Positions 34,627 to 48,554 of a stretch of DNA of 64,000 nt are shown here, in pieces (position 1 is the stretch's first letter; the number at the start of each line of letters is the position of its first letter). The DNA is from Topomyia yanbarensis (taxonomy: Eukaryota > Arthropoda > Insecta > Diptera > Culicidae). The stretch spans positions 97,748,666 through 97,812,665 of the forward strand of contig NC_080670.1 in NCBI RefSeq assembly GCF_030247195.1, written 5' to 3'. The notes beneath the pieces are model-generated. The model searched no databases, was not told the DNA's origin, and was given only the letters and a program-made list of their open reading frames with translations. Position numbers and translations under genes: made by a program.

Positions 34627-36714
34627 AGAAGGCTGTCATTACGACAGTTTATGCGAAACAGCAGACACAAAAAATAGTAAATCGACAGCCCATTCGGCTC
34701 GCTACGTTTAACGTAGAATATTGTCAACAAAACGATCGCGGTACAGACTGTCCCCAAATAGCACTTTTTCTCACAAGATTGCACTGTTGCCATTATAGTT
34801 CGGCTTGGCGAGCGAACGTGCTGTAGCAAGAGAGCGTCGAGCACACATAGAGACATCCGATTCTGTTGCACAGCGACAGTAGTAAAAAGGCAGTCATATT
34901 GGTAAGCCTGGTTGTACTAAAAAAACCGCGACCATTGCTGCGTATTCAAAACGCAATGAACATCAGCGGTTAGCGCTTGACATTTCTTTGTTGACAAATT
35001 TGGACCAATACGAAGCGACTTTCCTTTTACAAAGCTCATCGCAGTGAATGTTTGCTTTACCAATCGTGGTCGGTCCACTCGATTCCTTGATTAATACAGC
35101 AAAGATGTACTAAATAATGGCACAGTACTACCGATACTATCCAGCCGAACTGCAGTGCGACAACCTTGTTCACGGATTCTAATACAAAAATTGGTTTAAT
35201 CATTGTATGCTCGAATAAAATAAACCTGGTTTAATCATGTGAAATATTTTTGTTAGACTGTCCTTGATGCTTTCACTGAAGGGGGAATAGATTAGATATC
35301 TGGTGATTGATTGCAATCGCTTCATTTGCTGCAGGGTTGCAATGTAGATTTGGATAAAAATATAAATTATGGTTAGCGTAACGCGAAATATTCAGGTCAT
35401 CGCAAAAAATTAGTATAGCCATGTCGGAATTCGGCAGAACAATTTGCATGACATCTATTTTTTTTAGAGAAAAACGGTTGTCAATTCTACCTAGTGGGTG
35501 ATATCAAAGGACATAGACATTAACATCGCATTTTTCAAAATAGCTGGTCATACAACTTCTTTGCTGCGTTTAGGGCATCCGAACCTAAACTGATTAAAAT
35601 AATGAAGAACGCCAATAAACAAACGAACAATGAAGAACGCCATCGATTCGAAAGCATCCAACGCACCGACTTCAGATCTTTTGACCAAACCTGTAACCGA
35701 ATCTTGAGAATATTAGAATCGCAGGTTTGATTATATTCAAAACTTTCTACCAAAGAACCAACCAACCGGTATCTTTGATATACTGCAGATAAATGGTTTA
35801 CGTATCGTATCCGGTAGCGAGTTTATCCTTTTCAATCAAAGTCAATTGGTTTATCCTGGCTAACGCTTGCTTTGTACACTTGCTTGCAAAGTGGCTTACG
35901 AAGTTGGTCTGTGCATCCAAATGATTTTTCGCGTTCGTCAGAACGTTAACTGTGAACAGAACTAGAGTAACAAGAAACGTAGCTGTCTAGTAGATAAAAT
36001 AACCACGGGTCCGTAGTATGCCCACCGACGAACTGACGTGCCAAAGAGAACAAATAATGCGCCAGTTGTCCTAATTATTTAAATTAAGATACGTTGTTAC
36101 ACTAGTGGCATCTGTATAATGGTTCGGTTGGTAGACGTCGATAAATCAACAGTACGCAAAATCCAAAGTGTATTGACGTTGTACCAGATATGCTAGAACG
36201 AACAAACTATCTTTTATTCTTGTTAAACAATCGTTTCTTATCTTTCCTTCTTTTTTTATTATCATTTGTATGCACTAATTCACAAAATTGTTCGTTAAAA
36301 GAACAAAAAGTAACAGAGATCTTTTCTAATGCGTACAGTTTCAACAGTGAATTTCGTTCATGTTTTTCATGCCGCCATCTAGTCCATTAGTACGGCACAC
36401 GAAAATTGCTTACTTGGGGTCGATTCCCAAACCCGCACATATATATCCGCCATACAATACGTTAGATTCCACTGATTATGGAATCCGGTGAATTTGAATT
36501 AAAACAGTCTGTTTACCGCGTTTTCGACTCTCTTTTTGATTTTTTTCAAAAAAAAACGCGGTTTTCTTCTTTTAGTACAACGCCGCGTTTACCGTTCTGC
36601 CACCATTGCGGACAACCGCATTGACTTGCATGTATTCAAAATTATAATTGACAGCAGCTTTCCGTTGCCGTTCCGCTTCCGTTGCCGTTCCGCTTCCGTC
36701 GCCATTGCGTTTAG
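34627..36714. other. Intergenic DNA, no gene recognised
   Basis: There is no supported coding region. The segment around 35540-35730 is open in two frames and has a normal amino-acid mix (plus-strand frame: RFESIQRTDFRSFDQTCNRI), but I do not recognise it. The last 60 bases repeat CCGTTGCCGTTCCGCTT next to the left edge of the large inverted repeat. Confidence 0.45.
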
Positions 36715-39125
36715 GCCTTAAGGCCATCGTAACTCGCGCCGCAAAACAGTAGGAAAAAGTTAGTTTTTCGAGAAAATAGACGATAAAATTAACTAAAATC
36801 CCAAAACAAAAAACATACGTCCCTGCAGAATTTATTCAGCTATCATCTGGTTAAAATTTTCCGTGAAAATTTCCCCGATTTTCCGAATGCATTACCTTAG
36901 ACCGGAAAAACTTTTGCCTTTTTTGCATTTCCACGCTAATATCTTCGAAAATAAAGCGATGCCATACTCTTTTTAGTATTTCAGTGTGTTTCTATTTCTC
37001 TAAAGCACACATTGGAACTTTAGTTTGATGGAATTTTCCGACTTTTCCATGAAAATTTTACGATTTTCCTAATTTTATTCATAACCTATCTATGCATTGT
37101 GCATACGCTCTAATTGATTCAAAAAATATACTGGAGCATTCTACGTAATATTTACATCTAATGTATATTCAGTTTTCACGAAAAGTCTAAGATTTTCATT
37201 GGGAAATTCCATATTTTCCATCGATTGCATATCAAATCGTAAACTCCGCGGATGCTTGTTTGTATGCGTATACATGAACCGGCAGTAGATGGAAAACACA
37301 AATAATAAACGTTAGTAGGCGTTTGCGTTAGTTTCACAAGTTGCAGCATTTCAGGGATTACATCTTGACTACGATGTTGCGAACAATGAATAACAAATAT
37401 TTGTTTTCCATTCAAATATCGGTACTTAGTTGATTGTAACATTAATTTCAACATAATTACTGAATTGAATTGTGCTTTTCATAAATAACATCAGTTTTTT
37501 TCTGAGCTAGAATATGGTTTTGACATTGGTGTACAATTGATGAAATTTTTGAAGACAACGTCCTAAACATGAACAAAACTAATTGAAAGAGATCAAATGT
37601 GACGTTGTAAAACATTATACTAACATGATAGCATATATCGACAGGCTAAAAATCCCCTTTAGGAATCCGGAAGAAAATCGTGTGAGTCAGTGAGCTAATT
37701 TCATATGCAAGTGATCTACCCTAATTTTCCAAATCTATCATATAAATCACACATTATGAGAAATTCCAGCATCGTCAAAGAGTTGTGAGTTGGTGTGATA
37801 TTGAGGACATTGATAAAAAAAACATGTTCATAATTTATTTCACTTTTTGGAAATCAACCAGAATAGGTTGGCAAAGCTGTATTATTGTACAATATGATGC
37901 CACACTATGCCACCATTTTCTTCTGATACAGAACTCCTATCCCTCACCTTCCCGCGATGTCAGTTCCTACATTTTGACAGCGGTTGGGGTTGGAGCCTGA
38001 CTCAGATTTGTTTCGGATGGAAGCGGCATTAGTGACCACGGTGGGATTTGTGGTCGTATGCTGACAGGGAAGGGGAGCAAACGACGCGCGCGGTCTACCC
38101 AAGCTAAACTAAGCTAAGCTTTTTGGAAATCAACCACAATAGTTTCTAATGTACACTCGCTAGCCAATAAATAATATAAAACGATTTTCAGTAAGCATTG
38201 CCGTCCTGAGCATAACCAATCAATAGATTTTATAAATATTTAGAGGAACTATGCACGGCGAAGACTGACTATTCATATAACCATTAGATCTTCAATGTCC
38301 CAACAATGCTATGTGGCGGTGACACTATACCGATGACCCATAGTGAATTATACTGCCAACTATCGCACATTTGTCCCATTTTCTATGGAATTCTTATCTT
38401 TATGGGAGTGATTTGCGATCATGATTAGTATATGTGTATATAAAAGCTATTCTGCTCTACCTAAGTATCAGTGATTTGTAAGTTATGCTACGTAGATTCG
38501 CCAACATTGTTTGAAAAAAGCCACACGATTTTTTTACTGATAGCTTATAAGTACAATACTTCGTATAAAAGGTACTATTTGATATAGCAATTAGATATGT
38601 ATATGTATTTCAACCTGTGAACATACACTTCGGTGAGCTATGCCCCACTACCGTGCAACAGATCATAGACATCGTGAAAGAATCAATCAGACGTAAAAGC
38701 ATAAGATTTCCATAGTGAAAAACAACAATCCGAGAAAAAAACGCTGTTCAAGATTTACATTTTCTTTGAGCCAAATGGATGGGACAACCATGGTTTGGTA
38801 TTTTTTCGATATTTTCTAAACAAACCTGGTAATCTTATTTGTTCATTGTGATTCAGTGGTGATACAGAATACAATCCAACATATAACTCATTTTCAACAA
38901 AAATTCATATGGGACTCTTATGCTTTTATGGGCAGTAAAGCTCAACGCAAAGACACTATGATATAGGCACCGGTGCCGGTTACAGATGGATTTAAAATAG
39001 ATCATTTACCTACATTCTCTAAATATGATTTTGTAGTATCAAAGGCTGTGATTTTTCATTAGGATTTTAAACCGGTTCTACACTGTATCCAACCAATTTT
39101 CGGAATTTTGTTCTGATTCTTATAT

Positions 39126-39240
39126 CGGGGCAGTAGATTGCACTGGTTTTGCACTTTCTAGCAAAAGTGGGAATGAAACGCGTCTAGTGGCTTGCTCTAC
39201 TGCTAGAAAATGCAATACCAGTGCAATCCACCGCCCCGGG
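39126..39240. repeat. Hairpin repeat A (115 bp), left-arm copy
   Basis: GGGGCAGTAGATTGCACTGG...TTTCTAGCA pairs with TGCTAGAAAATGCAATACCA...CCGCCCC. The same element is at 56305-56420 in the right arm and, diverged, at 31997-32101. Confidence 0.8.
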
Positions 39241-39597
39241 CTTTTTCAATGAAAAACCCCGTTAGTAACATTTTCTTCTGACATAGAATCATATCTGCAT
39301 TAAATTCGAGCATTTCGGAATATGGTTTACCGGACCAGCAGTAAATTATCTTCTGTTCCACCCAGTCTAGGTTATCTATAGATTGCCCTTACCACAAGTC
39401 TGTGGATACCAAGCAGAATATCTAGTTATAAGAAATGGTTCAGAATGACCGCCAGTGTCTGATTGATTTGAATTATGTGATGACATCTTTCAAGCAAAAG
39501 TTTATGAAGTCTAGGATGTCTTCGAATGATTTATTGTAGTTGTGTATCACAAATAATAGTTAGTACATTATTAATTGTGGTGCACAACTGGATATTG

Positions 39598-41411
39598 TTT
39601 TGCCTTTCTTATATAGAAAGGTTATGCAATCGGTCGGAATTTCGACTTTCTAACCGCGGCCCGCAGAGCCGAATCTCTTATACCATTCGACTCAGTTGTT
39701 CGAGATCGGTAAAAGTGTGTTTTTTTACTTGGTGGTAAAGCTTTTATGCCGACCCAGCAAACGTTCGACCATACTACCGATTTCGTCCATCGTGTGTTAG
39801 AGCGAGGGACTTTGAACAGAGAAGATAATTCTGAACACTACTCCTCTAAACTCCTCCAAGGAGTCCGACATTTGCCTGATCCCCCGGATTCCTAATTGCT
39901 AATGCACTTCACATGATTCCAGGTCTAGCTGTTCGCGCTAGATTTCGCTGGTCTCATAACCGCCATAACAGTCCTGCACGGCATGATATTCTACATGCCC
40001 TCCTCCCTACGTTGACCAGTTGGATGCCGTGGTCGATCGAGCGATTCCGGTTGAAGGGTGGCTTCCGGTACACTGGTGCCCCGACGACCCTATACTAGTG
40101 GTTTGTTGTGTTCGGTGCTACTCGGCGTAGTCCCCGACGAGGGAGCTAGCCTGCCTCGGCGGAGAGTTCCTCGACGAAAGAATGTCTCCCGCAACCGTTG
40201 ACGGACGCGTTATTCTTCTTTCGATGCAGTCCGGCAGAATGCCGAGGTCAGTCCAGCGATTCCGGGTGGAGGATTGCGACCGGTTCACTGGTGCCCCGAC
40301 GATTCAAGCCGGCGATTCGCTACGGACTACTCGGAATAGTCCCCGACGGTGGATCTTTCCTGCTTCGACGAAGAGTAAAAATGTGTGCGTGTATATGTGT
40401 GTGTATGTATGTATGTATGTATGTATGCATGTGTCAAACAATCTCACTGATTTTTCTCAGAGATGGCTGGATTGATTTGCAAATACTTATTCTCAAATGA
40501 AAGGTACAACCTTCCTATCGGTTGCTATTGATTTTTTTAATTGATCCGACTTCCGGTTCCAGAGTTACGGGTTGAAGAGTACGATCACACAGCAAATTCC
40601 CTTATAAACTGGTACCATCATAATGTCCAAATGATGCAATACATATTAAAATGTGTGCAACATTACTTGGATTTGCGTGTTTAGATCACTAAAGACCCAT
40701 CGAAGTCGCTTTGACCGCATTGTCCACCTATGACGGTTCTTGATGCCCCCGGGGAACTTCCCAAGTCTCTAAGTTAATGTCATACCTATTTCTCAGCTAA
40801 TTATTTACCGATTTTTCCAAACTTGGTCTCAAATGAAAGTTACTACGTTCCAATTGAATTTTGAATTGAAAAGTTACAACGCTGCTATTGAATTTCTAAT
40901 TGAGCCGACATCCGGTTTCAGAATTACAGGGTGATGAGTACGAGCACACAGTAAATCCCGATTTCAACGTATTCGGCGATGGATGTAATTTTTTTCCAAA
41001 AGGCGAAAATTTTTCCAATATGTGACCACAACTGCTTGGATTTGTAGTTCTAGGTCACTAACAGTCATTCAAAGCCTCTTTGGCTACATTGGCAACCAAC
41101 GACGGTTCCAAAAGCCGCAGCGGAAGTATTCAAAGTCAAAATAACAGTTACATCAATTTCTCAGTGATTACCGGACCGATTTGACCAAACTTAATCCCCA
41201 ATGAACCCCAAAAACTGTTACTAAATTTTATTTTGATCCGAATTCCGGTTGCGGTGTTACGGGTTGTGGAATGTGGTCACAGAGAAAACTCCCATTCAAA
41301 CCGATAGCGCTATGAATGCAAAAAGGATTTTTTCCCCTAAAATAGGAGCCAAACATCTTGCATTTGTAGTTCTAGGTTACTGACGGCCCATAGAAATCTT
41401 GTTGGTCACAT
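39598..41411 (+). repeat. Culicine repeat with a retrotransposon tail inserted
   Basis: The head TTTTGCCTTTCTTATATAGA and core run to about 39716, where the Waldo-like tail (39717-40378) interrupts. The microsatellite (40380-40435) and internal phrases resume to the inner edge of the inverted repeat. The cap is missing, so the duplication boundary cut this repeat. Confidence 0.8.
39717..40378 (-). mobile_element. Waldo-like 3' UTR stub
   Basis: On the minus strand it ends in seven A (39723-39717). The body has the retrotransposon 3' UTR blocks CTACTCGGCGTAGTCCCCGA (40113) and CTACTCGGAATAGTCCCCGA (40325). It carries no ORF2 sequence. It again sits at the microsatellite of a culicine repeat. 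Confidence 0.75.
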
Positions 41412-41436
41412 CAAGATCCATCCGAAAATATTTAAA

Positions 41437-44400
41437 ATCGTGACCGACCATCTTCGATTCCTACGAAACTTTACCCGTTTCATCGACATGGAAGACTGAA
41501 CATTTTTCACAATTAGAAAGATTTTTTCGACTCAAGAGGAATTTTTTAAAAGGGCGTAGACATTTCTACGTGCCATAATTTCAAAAATGTTTAGTTCGAT
41601 TACTGTATTTTATGCAGCAAAACTTTCTAAGAATGGGCTACAGAGAATGAACATTTCTGTACGAAAAAAATATACACTAAAAAAAATGTGTCATTTTCCA
41701 CAAAAACCAAAAAATTGCGCTAAAAATTTAAATTGCAAATAAAGCTATTTTTTTCTAATTTTTTATTATTGTCATCGAAAACTTAAAGAGAAAAGAAATA
41801 TTTTAAACGTGATTGTATGATGAAAAACTTATCGCCAATTTTTGCCTTTCTCAATAGAAAGGTATTGCAATTGCTCTGAAAACCGACTTTTTAACGGAGG
41901 CCCGGAGGGCCGAGTGACATATACCATTCGATTCAGTTCGTCGAGTTCGGCAAATGTCTGTGTGTGTGTATGTATGTGTGTATGTATGTATGTGTGTGTG
42001 TATGTGTGTGTATGTGACCAAAAATGTCACTCATTTTTCTCAGAGATGGCTGAACCGATTTTGACAAACTTAGTCTCAAATGAAAGGTGCAACGTTCCCA
42101 TAGGCTGCTATTGAATTTCTAATGGATCCGACTTCCGGTTCCGGAATTACAGGGTGATAAGTACGAACACGCAGGAAATGTCGATTTTAATAAATTCTGC
42201 AATGAATGTATAAAGGTGAAAATTTTTCCAAAATATGACCACAACTGCTTCGATTTTTAGTATTAGGTCACTAACATCCATTCAAAGTCTATTTGGCCAC
42301 ATTGGCCACCATCCTCGGTTCCGGAAGCCCCGGCGGAAGTATCTAAATTCAGAATAACAGTCACATCGGTTTCTCGGAGATGGCTAGACCGATTCGACTA
42401 AACTTGGCCTCAAATGAAAGGTATTGCGTCCCCGTAAATGGCTATTTAATTTCATCCCGATCCGACTTCCGGTTCCGGAGTTACAGGTTGTGGCGTGCGA
42501 TCACATAGCAAATTGTGATTCAAACCGATACTCCGATGAAAGCAAAAAAGGTAAAAATTTCGCTAAAATGTCTCTCAAACAACTTAAATTTGCTGTTCTA
42601 GGTCACCGACGGCCAACCAAACTTTCGTTGACTACATTAACCACCATAGACGGTTCCGGAAGTGCCCGGGAAAAGCGGCCATCTTTCAAAATTTACGAAC
42701 TCACATCAGTTTCCCGGAAACGGTTGGGCCAATTTTCACAAACTTAGTCCCAAATGATAGCTATAATATCCCCATAGATGTCTATAAAATTTCGTACGGA
42801 TCGCTTATATGGGTCCGGAAATATACACAAAATCGTCCGGTCACATATGAAATTCCCATATAAGCCGGAACTTAAATTTTTTTTCAAAGGGGGGACCACA
42901 TGAAATTTCAGAAATCGAATTCGTATTTTTGATGCCATACATCTTTAAAATGCATGAAACGTCGAGATTTTATGTTATCTCGAAAATTTTTTTTTTATAA
43001 AAATCGACTTTTTGGGACTTTGCCGATTTCGCACCTTTTTGCCTTTCTCAATAGAAAGGTATTGCAATTGCTCTGAAAACCGACTTTTTAACGGAGGCCC
43101 GGAGGGCCGAGTGACATATACCATTCGATTCAGTTCTTCGAGTTCGGCAAATGTCTGTGTGTGTGTGTATGTATGTGTGTATGTATGTATGTGTGTGTGT
43201 ATGTGTGTGTGTATGTGACCAAAAATGTCACTCATTTTTCTCAGAGATGGCTGAACCGATTTTGACAAACTTAGTCTCAAATGAAAGGTGCAACGTTCCC
43301 ATAGGCTGCTATTGAATTTCTAATGGATCCGACTTCCGGTTCCGGAATTACAGGGTGATAAGTACGAACACGCAGGAAATGTCGATTTTAATAAATTCTG
43401 CAATGAATGTATAAAGGTGAAATTTTTTCCAAAATATGACCACAACTGCTTCGATTTTTAGTATTAGGTCACTAACATCCATTCAAAGTCTATTTGGCCA
43501 CATTGGCCACCATCCTCGGTTCCGGAAGCCCCGGCGGAAGTATCTAAATTCAGAATAACAGTCACATCGGTTTCTCGGAGATGGCTAGACCGATTCGACT
43601 AAACTTGGCCTCAAATGAAAGGTATTGCGTCCCCGTAAATGGCTATTTAATTTCATCCCGATCCGACTTCCGGTTCCGGAGTTACAGGTTGTGGCGTGCG
43701 ATCACATAGCAAATTGTGATTCAAACCGATACTCCGATGAAAGCAAAAAAGGTAAAAATTTCGCTAAAATGTCTCTCAAACAACTTAAATTTGCTGTTCT
43801 AGGTCACCGACGGCCAACCAAACTTTCGTTGACTACATTAACCACCATAGACGGTTCCGGAAGTGCCCGGGAAAAGCGGCCATCTTTCAAAATTTACGAA
43901 CTCACATCAGTTTCCCGGAAATGGTTGGGCCAATTTTCACAAACTTAGTCCCAAATGATAGCTATAATATCCCCACAGATGTCTATAAAATTTCGTACGG
44001 ATCGCTTATATGGGTCCGGAAATATACACAGAATCGTCCGGTCACATATGAAATTCCCATATAAGTCGGAACTCTAATTTATTTTCAAAGGGGGGACCCT
44101 ATGAAATTTCAGAAATCGAATTCGTATTTTTGATGCCAAACATCTTTAAAATGCATGAAACGTCGAGATTTTATGTTATTTCGAAAATTTTTTTTTATAA
44201 AAATCGACTTTTTTGGACTTTGCCGATTTCGCACCTTTTTTCAGTTCAATATTACCGTGGCTGTTTTTTCTTTTTCAAAATTTTAGAACTCGAATAATGA
44301 TTTATTTTCCTGTATATAGTTGTCATGTGATGTATAATAACAAAATGTAATATATGCATTTAAAAGTTTTTAATGAATATAAACAACGCAAACATTCTCG

Positions 44401-46150
44401 TGATTCATGATTGAGAAAGGCACAATTGCACCGCTAGGTGGATTAAAATAGTTTTTTTTTCTAACAATAGCTTTATACATGTTTTTTTAAATTTTATGCC
44501 AATTGACATATACAACTGTAATTTTATTTCAGAATATAATTCTAAATATCGTTTTAAATTATAATGCATTTAACAAAAATCTTCCGAAATGCGATAGTTT
44601 TCGAGGTATTTGGAATTTTGTTCCAACAAAAACAGCTAATTCGTGTGATTACGCCTTTTTTAATAGATATTTGTGTTACCCCATCATTAAATGTCAAAAA
44701 TCTAATGCTTATCGTTTTAAAGACGTAAAAGAAACCTTTTCAGTGTATTTGGATCATGGATAAGCTTTCAAAAAAAATGTCCTAACTACAACTTTTGACA
44801 TATTTCCATGATTCATACTATTTGCATTCAAAAATACAATTTTCTTTTTGAATATGATTCTAAACACCATTTTAAATCAAAATGCTCATGACAAAATTTT
44901 TCTGAAATGTAGTAGTTCTAGAAATGTTTCAAATTTTGTTTTAACTTCACAATTATTTTATTTCATTGAGACCATTTCGCGTTTGTCCATCAACAACAAT
45001 AGGTTTTTTAAATGGCCCATAACATTTCCTGTAACTTCTCCTCTGAATTCAAGGCGGTATTGTAACCCATTTGAAAGCTACATGAAAAAAAGCATGATCG
45101 TATGATCGAACTATTTAGTTTAATCATCAGATCCTTTAATTGAATAGAATTTTGATTGTTTTCGTATAGCTTTCAAATGGTTTACAATATCGCCTTGATG
45201 TCAAAAAGAAAGTTACAGGAAATGTTATGGGCCTTTTGAAAAACCGATTGTTGTTGATGGAAATACGCGAATAACTTCTGAAAAGGTAGTAATATAACAA
45301 AAGAATTGTGTTTTTAAAACAAAATTTAAAATATCTCGAGAACTACTACATCTACATTACAGATTTTTTTTGTTATTAGCATTTTGATTTAAAATTGCGT
45401 TAAGAATCATATTCAAAAACATGTATTTTTGACTGCAAATAGTAATAATTATGAAAATATGTCAAAAGTTGTTGTAAGAAAAACTTTTTTATTGAAAGCT
45501 TCTCCATGATCCAAATACACTGAAAAAAATTCTTTTGCCTCTTTGAAACGATAAACATTAGATTTTTTATATTTTATGATGGGGTAAGGCAAATAACTTT
45601 TTAAAAGGACATAACCAGTCGAATTAACTGTTTCTGTTGGAACAAAATTCCAAATATCTCGAAAACTATCGCATTTTGGAAGATTTTTGTTAAATGCATT
45701 TTGATTTAAAATGATACTTAGAATTATATTCTGTAAAAAAATTTGTATGTCAATTAGTATGAAATTTAAAAACATGTATAAAGTTATTGTTCTCTATCAT
45801 ACAATCATATTTATTTTTTTTCTCTTTAGGTTTTGGTTGACAGAATATAAAAAATAGCAAAAATGTTTTTTGCACTTTAAATTTAAAAATAAATTTTTGT
45901 TTTTGTGAAAAATTACACTTTTTTCAGTGCATTTTTTGTACAGAAATATTCATTCCCTGTAACTCGTTCTTGGAAAGTTTTGCTGTATAAAATACAGTAA
46001 TCGAACAAAAAATTGAAATTTATGCACGTAAAAATATCTACGCCCTTTTGAAAAATTACTTTTGTATCAAAATATTGCAATTGTCAAAGAAAATCATGGA
46101 GATTCATAAACCGAACACAACTTCAAAGTTTCGAATCAACGATGGTCACA
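41437..46150. mobile_element. Large foldback element interrupted by a culicine repeat dimer
   Basis: The right arm is about 45160-46150. The left arm is split: 41437-41837 and 44455-45086. The edges read GTGACC...GGTCAC. Paired frames (44503-44763 plus, 45449-45775 minus) are mirror images of each other. The intact right arm shows where the left arm was opened (between GATTGTATGATG and CTTTATACATG). Confidence 0.82.
41838..44454 (+). repeat. Tandem dimer of a 1.2-kb culicine repeat unit
   Basis: Two head-to-tail copies of about 1201 bp (heads at about 41840 and 43041) differ by a handful of bases and a short microsatellite length change. A cap follows (GAGAAAGGCACAATTGCACC...GGATTAAAATAG, about 44411-44450). 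The 107-codon frames at 42424 and 43625 are the same repeat sequence in the two units. Confidence 0.9.
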
Positions 46151-46310
46151 CGAAAAAAATCCGTTCATAAATTCATGAACAAAAGGTCATGATTTCATGA
46201 ACTGGACGATTTACGAAAACCGTGACAAAGTTCCTGAAATTATGAATAATAAACCTCGTATTCATGAAACTATTTGTATTTTCTAAAAACAAGCTCGCCC
46301 CGAATATATA

Positions 46311-47516
46311 GGGTGATGTGCCTATTATGGCAGTAGAGCCTATTGTGACCCTATTTCGTACCCCTTGGTTTCGAACCAAGCATATGAGATAATGACAATA
46401 TCGATTTGGCTAAAACAGGTGTGCAAAAAAAGCTCAAGTTATATTCTTTATTTGTTGTGCACATACGTATTTAGAACTATCCACTAAATCCAACTTTTAA
46501 TTAAAACAAAATCACCTTATTGAAATATCTGCTGATCCGCCTCACTCGCGTAGTGAACCGAAACAGGACGCAACGGCGCTTAGCAAAATAAACACTTTCG
46601 AGCCAGCATTTACCGCCTCATATCTCGTTATTCCGGCACAAATATATTAAATATTGCACTGATACATACCTTTATTTTAGCTGGAGAACCTTTTTACGAT
46701 TATTTCGCTTTAAAAGCACTCGTCAAACACTAGAATAGGCCTAGTGTTATAATAGGATAAAACTAAATACGGGGGTTCCTATTATTGGCATGTTTTGCTG
46801 ATACACTACCACAATCAAAACCAACTTTTTGCATCCATCATACAGAAAAGAATCACCAGTGCGGCCAAACCAAAACATGAACTTGAAAACATAATGTTAT
46901 GCAATTTCAGGTATAAGTAATCAATTATTTCAAGTTATTCAACTAATTGTTGATCGCAGATATTTTATTTTCATCTGCACATACAATTTGGATCGGGAGG
47001 AAGTAATGTGTGAGGTGAACTTTATATTCCAGTTGTTAACTTTCGCATGGTTATTTCCTGCATGCGCAGTTCTGGGCGCTCTTCTACTAACAGCTGATGA
47101 GTTTCTTTCGTGTGCGTAATGTTTACGTTTGTTTTGATCGGCTGAAAAAAGCAGAATAATTCGTTTTACAAATCACGCGTTGGCGTCCATGATCTGGATA
47201 CCTAGTTAGAACGACGCAAATGAAATATGAGGCATTGCGTTTCAACTAGATTGTTTTTCGATGAGGTGGAAATCGGCACACCCATGAGGCGATAATTGGA
47301 ACGTTCAGGTGGGAATAGATGCACAGAATAGAACATTTATTTTCATTTATGCTGAAAATTGAGACAATTCTGCCAAATAAGCATTATACAGATGTTTAAG
47401 AAACAGTACACTGATACTTTATTCTGAAAAAGGTTATAGGTAATATGGCTTCTTTTTAAGTTATTCAAAAATAGTGCGACCCTCTCCATAATGGTGCCAA
47501 AATAGGCTCATCACCC
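46311..47516. mobile_element. 1.2-kb TA-flanked TIR element
   Basis: The ends are GGGTGATGTGCCTATTATGG and, inverted, GGGTGATGAGCCTATTTTGG. TA lies at 46309-46310 and 47517-47518. It interrupts the CATGAAC-rich element. No transposase was seen. Confidence 0.88.
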
Positions 47517-47689
47517 TACATGGCGTTACATTAGAATGTTTGGGTGGGTTACTGTTGTCGTTTATTTTTTATTGTGATTCTTGTTCATGATTTGGGAATA
47601 CACAGTCGACAGTCAAACGTTGTTCATGATTTCAAGAGCTTATTCGCGATTCTTGTGCATTCTTAGCGGGATTAAAGTTCATGATTTCA

Positions 47690-48040
47690 AGATCTTAGTC
47701 GCGATGTTCGTAATTTTCATCCACGTTATCGTGATATTTTAGTCATAAATAGAGTGATTCATGTTCACGAGTTCATGATCTTTGTCACGATTTTAAATAT
47801 TTTTGTCACGAGTTGTGTAATTTGTGCTCATGATTTCAGGATCTTAGTAGCGATTTTTGTAACTTCTGTTCATGTTATCGTGATATTTTAGTCATGAATA
47901 GAGCAATTCATGTTCATGATTTCAGAATCTTGGTCACGATTTTAGATATTTTTGTCACTAGTTGTGTGATTTGTTTTCATGATTTTAGCATCTTAGTCAC
48001 GATTTTTGTAATTTCTGTTCATGTTATCATGATAATTTAT
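47690..48040. repeat. 148-bp tandem repeat
   Basis: GTTATCGTGATATTTTAGTC recurs at about 47725, 47873 and (changed) 48021, a period of 148 bp, alternating with TTCATGATTTCAG-ATCTT blocks. Confidence 0.78.
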
Positions 48041-48554
48041 TTTAGAGCTTACTTTCAAAGAGTAATGTAACTAATGTTCATGATATCAGCAGTTTTATCA
48101 TTGTATTCGTAAATTCTCTTCGCCTTATCATGATCTATTATTTTTTGGTTACTACTGGTTTTTTTACTCGGAATAATGTGACAATATGAACTGGATCATT
48201 AAAATAAGACTCATTCGTGATATCTGGTTTTGTGAATTATATCACGCACATTATTTGAGGTTCTCAGTGCAGTTTTCGTTTTCTGTCCGGACATCACAAT
48301 GAACCTTATCAAATGAATAACGATGTTCTAGGTTTTAATATTTTTTATATCTACTGCTCGTACTTATTACTGGTCGCTAGCAACTGGGTATTTATTAAAA
48401 AGTGTATGGAACAAAAATGATTGCACGAATAATACTCCAACTTTTGTGATAGAGTTCACCTAAAAATTTCATTACCATGTTGCATGAAATTGTAAATGAT
48501 TAGGGATATTTTCTAAATATCGCAAGCACGCAAATAAATACTAGATAGTTCGTA

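Larger units (their letters stand above)
36715..41411 (+). repeat. Large inverted repeat, left arm
   Basis: It matches 54151-58812 in reverse complement with isolated single-base differences. Two small gaps are visible in the right arm: about 17 bp at about 38054 and about 25 bp at about 40250. The outer edge is GCCTTAAGGCCATCGTAACT; the inner edge is at TTGTTGG-x-CACAT. It contains hairpin A (39126-39240), a culicine repeat and a Waldo-like tail. The open frames it shares with the other arm (37176-37454, 37785-38000) are unrecognised and are conserved only because the arms are. Confidence 0.95.

Noticed and set aside
37176..37454. 92-codon ORF conserved in both arms of the large inverted repeat
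   Set aside because: Conservation reflects the recent duplication of the whole arm, not selection; the protein is not recognisable.
42424..43948. Two nearly identical 107-codon ORFs that look like a duplicated gene
   Set aside because: They are the same stretch of a non-coding culicine repeat in the two tandem units; the sequence is the generic repeat seen elsewhere without an open frame.
44503..45775. Apparent paralogous ORFs on opposite strands
   Set aside because: They are the two arms of a foldback element.
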